Assembly: GCA_037013685.1 (NCBI GenBank)
Contig: CM072887.1
Span: 44,505,154-44,569,153 of the forward strand
Direction: 5' to 3'
Source of the DNA: Acridotheres tristis
Taxonomy: Eukaryota > Chordata > Aves > Passeriformes > Sturnidae
DNA length: 64,000 bases
Every line of letters begins with the position of its first letter. The first letter of the stretch is position 1. The translations under genes were made by a program, and so were the position numbers. A model generated the notes under the pieces. It was not told the origin of the DNA. It saw nothing but the letters and a program-made list of their open reading frames with translations, and did no database searches. Of this stretch, positions 49,301 through 61,418 are shown in pieces.

Positions 49301-52300
49301 GACAGTTTATTTGCTTTCAAAACTGCAATTTTTTCTCATGGGAAAGTTTCTTAGACATGTACCTTTAAAGCTACGTGGCAAATGAAAACCTTGAAAACAG
49401 AGCAGATGACTGCTATGGAGGAAAGGAAGTAGGATTGCATAGTAACAGTGATTTTTTTTTACCTCTGAACAAAAATTAAAAATAAAAAAATCAGTGAAAG
49501 GAGTTTTTCTGTAACTGTTATGAAAGAGATTATAAGAGATTAAATTGAATTTTTAAGGGAAATACTGTACCTTCCTTGCAGTAAATGCATCTGAAAAAAA
49601 GTTTTGTGTTTAAATGCATTGTTCAGATCTTCCCTTTTAATATGTATAGAATAGAAAAGCTATAGAGTTAAAAAGGCGAAGGTTACTAGTTGTTCCGAAG
49701 TGCCTCAGTTTCTGTTTGATCAGTAAGAATATTAAAATCATGTGCTTTATGCTCTGTAGCAAAGTGAGCCAGAGTTATCAGAGATAAAGGGCCAAGGTCC
49801 ACAAGCTCATAAGGGCAGACAGTAATTTACCTTAGTAAAAAATCTGAAAGACCGAAATAAGATTAATATTATTTTGGGGATAGAGTTTAGAACTTCTACA
49901 ATAATATTTAAAAGGATCTATTTTCTCCTATTAAGAAGCATGCATATCCATCTCTCACATAAAAACTACCCTTTAATAGGCTGTTCTGAAGTACTTACTC
50001 TTGTATTGCTTTTCAGACTATCTTCTGTCTGAGAGGACCATGGCCTTCAAAGGTATGAGGTATCTGGAGTTATGGAGACAGATGTCTGTGGTAAGGTGAA
50101 CAAGCACAGATTCATGTTTTCCTGATAATATTAAAAATGTAATTGAGGAAGACAACTTGAGAGAAAAATCTTTAAAAACACGTGAACAATGGAAAGCCAG
50201 CAGCAAATGAGACATGTTAACCAAGGAAAGGAGTGATCATGAAAAATAGGAGGGGAAAATACTTAGGCAAGGTTGTGAAGTTTATTCAGGAATTTTTAAA
50301 AAATTCGTTGTTAACCTTTGAATAAAATATTTTAAGGATGATAATCAAATATATTCTTTATACACAGAGGTAGATCTAGTGGTCCTGGAATTAAAAAGGA
50401 AGATACCACTTTCTCATTCAATGAGGCAAAGCATCCTTCAACAGTACAATTTTATCTGATTCAGTAAACTCAAGGTTACATTAGGGAATTAGTTTTGTTT
50501 TGATTTGGAGTTTTTTTTTAACTTTCAATTTGATTTTATACGGAGATGCTGTAAAGCCTTTGTGTAAAGGATTATTCTCTAGAAACAATCATATTTCTGA
50601 AAATATCCATAGTCTCAGTTCTGAGACATAAACCCTCAAAAAGTAATTTGATTTTGCCTGCCTAAGAGTCTTCTGTTTTCTGATCTGATTAATGAAGAAG
50701 AATACTGAAAGAAAAGTCAAGTTTTCTCACTGAATTACATATATAATGAGACTGGATACGCTTGATCCTATAGATATGTATGAGAAGATAGATAGACTAG
50801 AAATGGGGAGTGGGGGAATCCACATGAAAGATGTCATGTTATGGAGTCAGTTATTTTACATGCTCATGATGGACTAACAGAGAAAAAAGTATGTAATTCA
50901 GATAACAAAAATTACCACTTTTGTCTACATTGAAGATCTTACTCTGACTTTTTGTGACACTTTAAAAATTGGCATGCTCAATTACAGGGGTGAAGGCATG
51001 TTTCATTTTTATTTCCTTTTAAAATGCTGCTTTTCAGCATTCAGTGTATTTTAATGGACAAAAATTGTCTTAAGACTGTTGAGTATGCTTTAAGTGACTG
51101 ACTGTATTTGTGATGGAAGACTAAAATCTGTATGCCTCCTATGAGCTGATCCTCAGCATGTCAAATCTTGGGGAAACTGCCATCCTTGTCCTTACTGGCA
51201 GGAGTTGTCAGATCAAGAACAAGGATGAACTCCTAAGAAACCACAATGAAATTGCAAGGTAGGGCTCATCTATATGTTTTACACTCTGAGACCAGTCCTA
51301 GTTTCGGTAAAGAGAGAGTCTGTTCCTGTTAAACCCAGGAAGGGTGGAGGAAGAAGTGTAAGAGCTGCTGTGACCTGGTATGAACCAGCACTCCCAATTC
51401 AAAAGAGTGCTCAGTCAAAAGAGGGTCTTAAGCAGAGCAGTTTTTGCATTATGAATATTGGATGATGAGGTTTCTAGAACTGCTATCTGTACATTGAACA
51501 TATTTAGCAAGCCCTATTAAAGATTGCTTTTGTCATTTTTCTCCCCTTAAAATATTCTCAAACCTGCTCTCAGTACCTCTTGCAAAGAAATTTGGAATCA
51601 GATTTCATGTGCTAAACAGAGGCATTTCCTCTGAGCAGTGTTAAACTTAGACCAGACTGAATGTGCCCCTGGTCAAAGGTGGATTCCAAGGCAGGTGTGT
51701 GAACGGGCCCCGAGGTGGTAATAAAAAAAATAAATTTGCAGTTACTGCAAATTTCTGTCTCACAGAAGCCCTTCTCTCTGTAGGCACTGAAATGTCTCTT
51801 TCACCTGAGTTTACAAAGAGGATGTCAAGGAGGTGATCTTTTTGGTTGTAAATTCTTATTCATATTACTGCTAAAACACTCCTCTGAGTTTTCAGGGATG
51901 CCAGATTATAGATGTAAGTGAGCAATGCTGCTGACCTCTGGAGTGCTGCCCCCAACCCTGCAGTGCTCTACTGTTTTCTTTCTCTTTTGGTCTTCAAAAG
52001 CCTGTGGAAGACCTGAATCTAGAGATATAAGGAGATCAATCATAGAAACACTGGGCAGGTCATGGCTGAACAATGGATACAGGTTCAAAATATTACAGTG
52101 CAAATAATTCAAGACACAGTGAAAAAAAACAGATCAAAATGTTAGAAAGTCTGTTCCGTTTCTAGGACACAGACAAAAGATGTTTTCCTTCTAGTGCAAA
52201 ATCCTCTAGCAGAAATTGAAGACCAGCTTTATTTAATACAGTGAAACCTGTACCCATCTCCATCATTATGAGGTACACCCAGATTAGATCAATACAAGTC

Positions 52301-53914
52301 ATCCAGTCACAATGGAATGATTTGCTTTTTGAAGGTTTTGAACTGTTTGAATACTCTCCAGAGATTTTTTTGTCTTTCAGCTATGTTATTAACAACTATT
52401 TTCTTTTTCTGTTAAAACCAGCTCTTTTTTAAAGTATTTTTTTGTCTTTTCCTTTAAACCATTGGCTGCCATTTTTCACAATGTGTTTTCTTGCTACAAA
52501 GGGAGCTTTCATGATTACAGATGAAGATAAAGCAGCAGGAATGCAGAAACTGAGAAACAAAGACAGAACTGCTACACAGCTGACTTCAGGTAAATAGCAG
52601 AAGAATAAAAATAGGCAGAGTTACCTGAATTGACATTTGTTTCACATATTCTATTTATTTTCAACAGATTTTTCAAATGATGGCAAAATTATTAACACAT
52701 GTCCACTTCTGACTGAAAAGTATATTAAATATTTTTCATTTTTTTAGCTGGGAGTTTCAAAAGCTACATCAAATATTTCAATCTATTTATGGTTACTATT
52801 AAAATTGGCAAGGAAATTTACATTGAAAGAATTTTAATCACAATTACTTTATAGGATATCAAGAACAAAGTTTCTATTGCAGTCTTTTCTAAAGTTTCAA
52901 CAGAGTAAAACAGTAGCACAAGTCTTATACATAAGCAGTTTATAGATGCTCATATGAATCTCTCCTAAACATACAGCTCTAGATATAAACCATACTGTGT
53001 CCCAATCTTATGGCTCTGTAATCCACAGAACGTGGATTTGTGGATTTGTGCCTATGCCAGTGAGAATTTATAATAAGCTGTACTAAGGACAAGAAGAATG
53101 CTGGCAAAGTCCTCCTTGGAAGGCTGTTCACTTTGCTGTAAAACACGGGATTTAAGTGACCAGACACAAAAGCTAACCAAGAACCCAGTCCCACCCAATG
53201 CATCCACGCCTCTCTGTGAGAGAAAACCTGGATACAAGCAGCCCAAACCCACCAACACATTTTTTCCATTTTTAAATCAGAAAGTTACACAGGCTGCAGT
53301 GCAGCTTTCCTTGCCTCAAGGAGTGTAATCCAAATCTCTCCTTTGCAGAGACCCTGACTATGTCTCTGTTTCTTCCTTCTGTTTTTGAAGCCTCTTTACA
53401 TGTCCATCATTACTCAGCAATAAATGTCATGTTGCCCGAAGCTAATTATCCAGAAGTTTCCACACCATCAGCTTAATGTAACACTGACAACTGGCAAAGG
53501 AGCAGAAAAAACAAAGAAATGACAAAGACATAAATATATAATGGGCAAGATTTTAAGCAAATCGTGTTGAAAAAGTAGAAAAATAGCAAGAAGAACATTT
53601 TGTATTTACTAAAGGAATACCTGCCAATAGAAAAAAAGCAGGAGTAACATGAATTCTTTTTTTAAAAAAAATTCTGTGAGATTTTCATCTTAGAGATCTC
53701 GGGAATGTTTTTGAGAGGAAGACATAAAGTATTTCCCAGAATATTTGGGATTAGGTAGCCCCTCTGTGATATTCTGCTTTCATTTGATGACTTTTGATAC
53801 CTTTTCTGCACAGGATTTTGTGTAAATCTGTAGCCAGCATGCAGAATGGGGCAAGAGCTGGTTTTTAATACATTCAGAGATCTGATATCTGGTTTGCATT
53901 GAAAGGTTTTTTTG

Positions 53915-54290
53915 GGATGTGGTGGGGCAATAATGGGGGCAGGTCCTGTAAGACACCAGGAGCTGCCCCTGTTGTGGCCAATGGCACTTTGAAATGGCTC
54001 CAGAATGGATGTGCCACAGGACACAGTTGAGGCAGTGACTGCTGGTGGTGGCAGTGCCTCTGTGATAAAATATTTAGGAGACAAGAAAGCGGTGCACAGC
54101 ATCTGTAAGAAAGGAGTGAGAATGTATGTCCAAAAAAGCCCTGCAGATACCAATGCTAAAGTAGGAGGAGGTAGTGGAGGGGCTCCTGGTACTGGAGTAG
54201 GGATTCCCTTGCAGTCCAGTGGAAAAGACCATGGTGATTCAGGTTATCTCCCTGCAGCCCATGGAGATTCCAAATTGATTGGGAGGTATA
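53915..54290 (+). mobile_element. Solo or partial LTR, songbird ERVL-type (TguLTR5-like)
   Basis: This GC-richer island differs from its AT-rich flanks and resembles an LTR common in passerine genomes. Landmarks are 'aggagctgcccctgttg' (about 53960), 'ggtggtggcagtgcctctgtg' (about 54044), 'gtgcacagcatctgtaaga' (about 54091), 'ccctgcagataccaatgc' (about 54140), 'ggggctcctggtactggag' (about 54180) and 'ccctgcagcccatgga' (about 54251). No internal retroviral gene is seen, so it is probably a solo or truncated LTR. Its 3' side runs into a T/G-only tract beginning near 54325. A reading frame of 194 codons starting at 54005 lies across the LTR and that tract and is not a gene. The name is from memory and needs a repeat-library comparison. 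Confidence 0.6.
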
Positions 54291-54324
54291 GGATTGGGGA
54301 AAAGGGATCTATTTATTTATCTTA

Positions 54325-54571
54325 TGTTGTTTTTATTTGGTGGGGGTTTTGGTTGTTTGTTTTTTTGTTTTTGTTTTTGGCTTTTTTGGTTTTTTGTTTG
54401 TTTGTTTGTTTTTGTTTTTTGTGGGTTTTTTGTTTTGTTTTGGGGTTTTTTTGTTTTGTTTTGTTTTGGGTTTTTTTTGGTTTTATATTTTTCTGTTTTG
54501 TGGGGGATTTTTTTGGGGGGGTTGGTTTTTTTGGGATTTTGTTTTTGTTTTTTTGTTTGTTTGGGTTTTTT
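54325..54571 (+). repeat. Long T/G-rich low-complexity tract next to the LTR fragment
   Basis: About 245 bp built almost only of T and G, the longest such tract here. Units include TTTTG, TTTTTTG and TTTGTTTG, with G runs of up to seven. It begins about 35 bp after the last recognisable LTR sequence, so it may mark the element's end or a later expansion. All three plus-strand frames stay open over much of it and encode Phe, Gly, Val, Leu and Cys-rich strings of no coding significance. Confidence 0.93.
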
Positions 54572-56347
54572 ATTATAACAGTTCTGTAAATAACTTCATT
54601 TTTCTTTCTTAAAGGCGAAAAAAATATCCCAGAGCTAGACCCTCATGCAATCATGTGGACATCTGTGTAACAGAGATCAGCTATGCCTCAGTGTAGCCTT
54701 GTATAAGACCAAAACTTCACTGTTTCTGGTGTGTCGCTTACCTAACCAAAAGGACAGAAACACTGAGCAGCAGCAGCAATCACAAGGGTCTGTCCAGAGA
54801 AAGGAGCAGGAGGTGTTAATGGTAGTAACTTGAAGCTTAAGTATTATGGTTTTTGGAGAAAAGCATAAGAGCTTTCAGTGATTTTCCACCAGAAACTTAA
54901 CTTTTTATATGGAAAGGAGAAAGTATTTCCTGTGTCCTTCTAAACTGAATGTTTACTGTTATGGAGTTATTGCAGCATTTTAAAATGAATACCCAGGAAC
55001 TTTCCCCTGTGATTAGCTGAGAATAAGGATAAGAAGAAATTGCCTTGGGACTACTTCAAATATAAGCTGTCACCACCACAATGAGAGCTGAGTTCCCATT
55101 TCTGAAGGTTATGTAGGTGATGTCACTGTACTTTCATTTTGCCTGATTATAGGAAAAGGGTGTCCTAACTTATCCTTTTGGGACCGAGCCATTCAATCCC
55201 CTCTCTTTGGTTAGGTAATTACAGACAGCTAAAAGAAAGAGTAAAGAAATGGCTTTTGATAGCAGAGTATCTTTAGGGATTCTTTTCAAATCACATTTGT
55301 AGGCTGCTAATACAATCTTAATTGCTTAAAATCATACCTGAAGACTTTATAAATGTCACCATTTTCCTTGACTATTATCAGGCAGTAATGATCTGATCCA
55401 TAGCACTATGCAGTCAGGAAAAAAAAAAGCAGTTTATTACCTCTGTGAGATTAAGATCTGGATTATAAACCAAATGAGAAGAAAGAGTTGCAAGTATCTG
55501 AACTGGGTTACATAGTCTTCAATGGGCACATAAGACTTTTTTTTTGTTTCCATTCTGTCCTCAAATTGTAGTGTAAATAACCAGGATTACAAATACAAAT
55601 TTCAGACTATGGCTAGTCTAGTATGTAATCAAAACACTATTTCTGCTAGTGTTCCTGTCACTTCTCATTTCCTAAAATACCAGGAGGAAACAGAAAAAAA
55701 AGCAGGAATACTTTTCTTGTGGATTTGTTTACAAGTTTTAATTTTAATGTCTGTGTCATCCTTCTGTAGTGCTCTACTTTTTGCTAATAGTGTTTTCTTA
55801 TCAAGCCATACTGGTTGAATTATTAGCAGGGGGCATGGCAAGGCCCTAAGAATAAGGAAATTGATGGCAGTTTGTGCCTGCAATGCTACTGATGAGGAAA
55901 ATGTACTGAAAATTTAACAAGGAAGAAAAAGAGTGCAAACTCAGGAAGGTAATATAAAATTAAGGATTGTTTTAAACATCCATGGTGAAACTAAGAGTAA
56001 CCAGCAAATATCTGTGAAAAAGTGTGCTTAAAATGGAAACACTTACAGAAAATCTTCATATGCATACCAAGTCATCTTGGGAATATCTTATTTTAAATAG
56101 GCATAAAACATATGATGTATCAAAAAGCCTTCCTTTTCATGAGTGTGTTGTAATCATATGGGTGAATTATCTTAGGTGAAGGAACTGACGTCATTTAGCA
56201 AAATTTTGAAGTATTAATATATACTGAAATTGTTGGAAAACACTGCCATAAATGTACAGGGCCTCAGATGTACCACATGTCCGGAAAATCTCACTTCACA
56301 CTTCAGCAAGGATTCCACACAGGGTAAGGAGGTAAAAGAAATCACAG

Positions 56348-56465
56348 TTTTTGTTGTTGTTGTTGTTTTTGTGGGGGTTTTTTTGTTTGTTTGTAGTTGT
56401 TGGGGTTTTTTTGTTTGTTTGTTGGGGTTTTTTTTTGTTTTTTGGGGTTTTTTTGGTGTCTTTTT
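56348..56465 (+). repeat. T/G-rich low-complexity tract
   Basis: It starts with about six GTT triplets, then blocks of GGGGTTTTTTT separated by TTTG repeats. Five or so G runs of four or five occur within 100 bp. Hydrophobic open frames across it are spurious. Confidence 0.93.
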
Positions 56466-56679
56466 CTTATATGCTTTCTTTAATGCAATGCTGGGATGCT
56501 GTAGTCAGGCTGCTTGGAGAAGTTCAACACGTGAAGGCATCCTATGCCCTTTACCTGAGAAAATGAGGCACAGCTGTGATAGCAGGTGTTTTTTCTTTGG
56601 GAGAGGAAAATGGAATTATTGGAGAGTTCTGTGTAATGGAACTTCATGATTCCGAAGCTGCTGACATTAAAATTTAAGC

Positions 56680-57198
56680 TTAAATATGTTTTACAGTACG
56701 TCTGAGAAAGGTATTGGCTCTGTTCTTCTTCTTTTCAGAGAATTTAATGATGTTCTCTGAAGAGTTAATGCTCAGAGATAAGGTGTTGTCCTTAATTTTC
56801 ATTGTGACAGCTTTCATTACAAATATGAGATCATGCTTGTTTTCTAGCATGAATTGACATGGTCTGAGAATGTTTAAATGCTGGCCAAAAAAAATCAGGC
56901 AATAATATGGAGTATCACTGGTTCTCAGAAGTCCTGTGACATTTTTATGTGAATATACTTGACATTTCATAAATATTTCTTCAAATGCTGTACAAAATCT
57001 TAGGGATATTTGTGAGTTTTGCAATAGCAAAAAATGTACTTTGTACACTGGCCTCCAATCCAAAGCCCTAAAGTCCTTTATGTTACAACAGAATGAAGGA
57101 TCTCCATATAGCTGCATTTTCCTTGGGGTTTTTTTTGGGGTTTTTTTTGTTCTCTTGGCTTTTGTTTGCATACTCCATTTAAATGCATTAATTCTCAC
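56680..57198 (-). other. Unrecognised open frame, 172 codons
   Basis: This frame is long for AT-rich DNA. It begins in the T/G tract at 57124-57168, which gives a Lys, Thr and Pro-rich start. It continues into a normal-looking mixture that includes 'DFRALDWRPVYKVHFLLL' and a Lys-rich end. No family, signal peptide or clear membrane segment is recognised. It lies about 350 bp from a second minus-strand open frame (57551-58036), but nothing shows they belong to one transcript. Confidence 0.15.
57124..57168 (+). repeat. Short T/G-rich tract
   Basis: Two consecutive GGGGTTTTTTTT blocks followed by T-rich sequence. It lies at the start side of a 172-codon minus-strand open frame and supplies that frame's Lys, Thr and Pro-rich beginning. 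Confidence 0.88.
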
Positions 57199-57645
57199 AC
57201 TGGAGGCATTGTCAAAATGTTAACTAATGATTAGATATATACATTTATACCTTTATTTTTTATTATTGCGCACTTGACATACACTTTTAAACTTAAAAAT
57301 TCCATTATTTGTTCTAAATCTGAATCTGAACAAAGGCAGATTATGTATTTTGCTATGTCAGGTCTCCAGCCAAGTGATACTGAGGTCAGCTGGATTCATC
57401 CTAAAACTAAAGAGATGATGCATGGTAATGCCTGAGCTTCCAAGAAAAATCACAAAATATTGTTCCAAATTAATGTAGATAGGCACGAAAAAAATGTTGG
57501 CTTTTCTCTAAAATGAGGTCCAATATGCTCAGACTTTGAAGTGGAGTCATTCAGCAGTAATTTATGCAGTAATGCTGAGCCCCTAGCATGAGCTTATGTG
57601 CCACTTCAGTGGGCTTTTTCTTCTGCCAAGAGAAAGGCAACTTAC

Positions 57646-57828
57646 CTGTTCCCTTTGTACAGGAGAAATTGGATGGACATGACCAAATACTTCTCATACA
57701 CAAAAGATATGTTTCAACAGTAGCATCTTCCCATGTGGTGTCCAATGGAATGAGACTGCCACAGAGAGAAGCACTGACAGTGTTCTCCTCTGCTGGCATC
57801 TCTTCCATTTTTTGATTTCCAGAGGATG
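57646..57828 (-). CDS. Candidate internal exon on the minus strand, unrecognised
   Basis: Within a 161-codon minus-strand open frame (57551-58036), a 183-bp segment is bounded by a plausible acceptor (minus-strand 'tactcctttggcttag') and a consensus donor (minus-strand 'aacagGTAAGTtgcc'). It spans exactly 61 codons and is richer in G and C than its flanks. The translation includes the acidic stretch 'MEEMPAEENTVSASL' and four cysteines. I know no family with this sequence. It could be an exon of a long noncoding RNA, a diverged coding exon, or chance. No partner exon was identified. Confidence 0.2.
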
Positions 57829-60430
57829 CTAAGCCAAAGGAGTAAAGTATTATAATTTGCTGATTTCTATATGGCAGTATCTTTGCACAAACCACTGCAC
57901 AGAAACAACTTTTCTGGGACAAAATCATCTTTAGAAGTTCCAAAAAAGAAAGGTCACTTGACAAAAAAATAAATAGAAAAATAAGTGAGTAAATAACTGC
58001 TTGTGCAGTGAACTGTGAGCACTCACCAGAGTTCAATTAAGGAAAAACCTACTGTTCCTGAGCTTTTCCTGTTGCTGAATTTAGTATCCAGGTAAGCTTT
58101 GAAGGAAAAACGATATCAGGTGAGCAAGAAAAATAAATTTGCACTGACTTTATCCTAAAAATACCAGGTGCTATTTTTATATATAATATTTCTTTGCACT
58201 TCTTCCCCTGAAGTAGTAAAAGAACATATTACTCTTTAATAGAAATAGATGTTTACATAAGTGTTAGAAAGAATCCTCCACATAAGTCATGGTGTATGAT
58301 AATAGTTGTAATAATTGTAATGATGTTGCATTCTGTTCACAATAGAATTTCTTCCCCAGTGTAGAAAAAAGTGTATAAAGCTTTACATGTCTTTAAGCAA
58401 ATTAGCTGAAATATAAACATGTGGCAATATTGTCCTGAAGTGGAGCTTTAAGCTACTTTAACTTTTTCCCACTGCAAACATTTATTAGTTTTGATCCTAT
58501 AAAAGGCTTTCCTTTCTGTGCTCCTTTGCCAAGTAAGGCTTTTGTGGTCCCCTTTAGACTCTACTCAGGCTTACATGTTTCATCTCTCACACAGCCATTT
58601 GCACACTCTGGAGTGGGTGCCGACTTACACAGGGTAAAATTCAGTGTGCTATATTCCAGCTATCTCAGCTGACATATTTTTGAGAGGTACAGAACAGTGC
58701 ATAACAAGAAAGATTCCTGTTCATGTTTAGAGGAGTTTCAAGGCTCAGGACAGAGGACATTAAAAAACCTGGGTCAGGCGCAATGTTTTCTCTTTCTTGA
58801 TGTCACATTAAGGGACATTCTGATGTGTTTTCCTTCTGAGCTAGCAGTAAGAGGCAGTTACCTAATTGTTCTAGTTATGGAAACAATGTACAGGGAGCAT
58901 AGTATTCAATAGCCTTAAAACATACTTCCTCCCAGTGCCAATAAAAGTGAACAACTATGTATTTACTTCTTCACATACAGAGTGCCATTTATAGCTATGG
59001 CATTGACCTCCTCCTAGTTCTCCTCCTTCTGTAGAGTTGGTGTCAGGTCCAACACTGCTGTATCATTTTGACATAAGTTAAGAAGTTCAAGAAGCTCAAA
59101 ACAAAGAATTTCAAACAAAAGGAAGATAAAACACTTGTAAATTCCAGTTCTGTGCTTGAAGTCAGGGTATTAAGGGAGACTGGACAACTCATCTGAAAAA
59201 ACTTAGGGGAGCTTTATTTTTGGCAGGTAAGACTCACTAACTGTGCTTACAGAATATGCCTTTTAAATCTCAGAACATATGAGTCATTCCTGTCTGGCTC
59301 ATGGCAAAAGGCTAGGGAGGAATGGTTTCTGAAATACGAAAAACAAAGTGAGAGAAAATAGCATATGGTTAGTGCATTGACTAGAGCAGAAATGTGGAGA
59401 TTATTACTCTAGAATAGCACTCAGCATTCTTAAACTGGCCTAAAGTACTTCTGCTCTGTTATTCTTTCTATTTCAGCAGAAGACAGGGAGAGGGGAGAAA
59501 CAAAGGCTTCTCAGACACTTGTATTCACTGATGATTTACTTCATTTGCTGAAGTACCATTTCACCTTGACAGTGTGTGGCAGTAGCATTGCAGTCTCTTG
59601 AAAGCAAAGCAGTGTTAAAATCTATTTCTTTTCCCCTAACTTTAAAGCAGGTTAGTTCAACCTTTTAGAATTCTCTTTTAATTATTGTGTTATTTTTTCC
59701 CTTTTCTATCCACCATTTCAAGCATAGATGCAAACTCGAAAATTATATTTTTAATGATGTGTGTCTTATACCTGCATTTTTCTGACTACCTGTATCCTAT
59801 ATAGAAAATTTCCCATATGGAAAATCAGCAGGTGAGATCCTATTGAGCATCCTGAGGTAGGTAATTCCAAAATGTATGTCTTGTTTTGAATGTTATGGAG
59901 TAGAAACTGCAAAATACATATTTGACTTACAAGCAGGAGAATCATGTTTTATTGCTTCATTCTGCATTGTGAATATAACCTTTAATTTGTTTAAGATTTG
60001 ACACCACCATGTATGGATTTTGAACTTTGAATCATATGCTGTGGTACAGTTATTGTTTGTGTGTAATTCTTGAGACTACCAAGGCTCTTCTGATAACCTA
60101 GCCTTCTTTTTCTCAGACATAAAATGCACTTTTAACACTCATATAGAAATGCACCTGTGATACGGTAGTTTCAGTTTTATCTTGAAAGTTTTCGTTCCCT
60201 TTTTTCCCCACCTTTTTTTTTCTCTCTTTGGTTCAGTATTTCTATATTATCTCCTTTTTAAGAGGTTTGCTTTCATTGAGCCTGAGATTTATTTCACTGT
60301 ATTTTTGTCATGAATTATTGGTTAATTTGCTAGATTTTCTTATTAAAAACAGACAAGAAAATTGTTCAGTCTTCTAAACGAGACCTTTGTAGTGTTCAAT
60401 ACACAGAACTAATCTTACACTCCTGCTACA
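57829..60430. other. No gene recognised
   Basis: Unique AT-rich DNA up to the (TATAA)n array. The tail of the 161-codon minus-strand frame reaches 58036. The only other listed frame is a 71-codon plus-strand one at 58697-58912, with no recognisable content. Confidence 0.55.
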
Positions 60431-60656
60431 TATAATATAATATAATATAATATAATATAATATAATATAATATAATATAATATAATATAATATAATATAA
60501 TATAATATAATATAATATAATATAATATAATATAATATAATATAATATAATATAATATAATATAATATAATATAATATAATATAATATAATATAATATAA
60601 TATAATATAATACAATACAATATAATATAATATAATATAATACATATATATATAAT
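60431..60656 (+). repeat. (TATAA)n pentanucleotide array
   Basis: About 45 copies of the pentamer TATAA run with almost no change. The only breaks are two T-to-C substitutions near 60613 and 60618, and a (TA)n-like end at 60641-60654. The reverse strand stays open and would encode a Tyr-Ile-Leu repeat; this is a by-product of a 5-bp unit that has no stop in the frames concerned. The flanks are unique AT-rich DNA. Confidence 0.98.
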
Positions 60657-61225
60657 GGGGAAAGTTCTTTAAAGATGTACTCTTGATGCTGGCCTATATT
60701 GAATGGATATCAAGAAAATTGTTTTGTTAAATCCCATTACTCTATTCTTCTGAAGAGAAAACATTCATGACATCTGCAGTATGGAATAAAAGAAGTTTGT
60801 GTATGAAGAGCATCCTCCTCACCACTCCAAGACTCTTACCATCTGACTGCAGGGAGTGCTGCAGAGGACATCCAAAGAGAATCCAGGCTAAATTGTTGGG
60901 CAGTTCATTATTTCTTTCAGAACAACATTGAGTTTCTTTCTCCACATGGGCCAGGGTAGTATATAGTCCATTCTCCTATAGTGCCCATTTCCTTCCTTAG
61001 ATATATTTGTTGAGCCTAGTCCTTTACCCCACTTTTTCTTTAAAAAGTCAGGACCTTTTCTGAAGAAATATCCAAAGCCTGTATTTCCTGTAAATCAATT
61101 CAGTCAGAAGAGATGGTAGATATTATATAGAAAATGGAATAGATTTCTCTGTTTATTTCCCCTGGACTTTCTAAGCCAAAGTGAGTCCAAATTACTAGAA
61201 TCATTATAGAAAAATTTTAATCTAA

Positions 61226-61418
61226 ATAAAACAACTCAACCAACCCAAAAAAACCCAAACAAACAAAACAAAAAAGCTCACCCAGAACAGGGCCAAAACT
61301 AAAACAACAAAACACCAAGCACATCCCAAACAAAATGAAACAAAACAAGACAACAAAAAAATGCCAAAAAACCAAAAAACAAACCACCAAAACAACAAAA
61401 AACACATTAAAAAAAAGA
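61226..61418 (+). repeat. A/C-rich low-complexity tract (T/G on the minus strand)
   Basis: About 190 bp mainly of A and C with AAAAC, CAAA and AAACCC blocks. It is the only long tract of this class with T/G on the minus strand. It is less pure than the others, with scattered G and T. Minus-strand hydrophobic frames across it are artefacts. Confidence 0.88.

Larger units (their letters stand above)
45076..53914. other. No gene recognised; unique sequence with simple repeats
   Basis: GC-richer patch at 46.25-46.85 kb; otherwise AT-rich. It contains the AAC repeat at 48.0 kb and the T/G tract at 49.2 kb. Segments with exon-like borders occur at 46417-46499 ('tgttttcacag' to 'ccagGTGGGA', 83 bp) and 50017-50052 ('attgcttttcag' to 'aaagGTATGA', 36 bp, with an ATG in strong context at 50040). 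Neither has a recognisable product. A near-perfect AT palindrome lies at 53651-53674. Confidence 0.55.

Noticed and set aside
49112..49385. Hydrophobic frames that look like membrane helices
   Set aside because: They lie on the T/G tract and have no support outside it; the same applies to the frames at 56230-56649 and 61217-61431.
54005..54612. Plus-strand frames of 91-194 codons resembling a multi-pass membrane protein
   Set aside because: Made of LTR sequence plus a T/G-only tract; the hydrophobic residues follow from codons rich in T and G.
60415..60645. Minus-strand open frames encoding Tyr-Ile-Leu repeats
   Set aside because: Translation of (TATAA)n; the unit lacks stops in the frames concerned.
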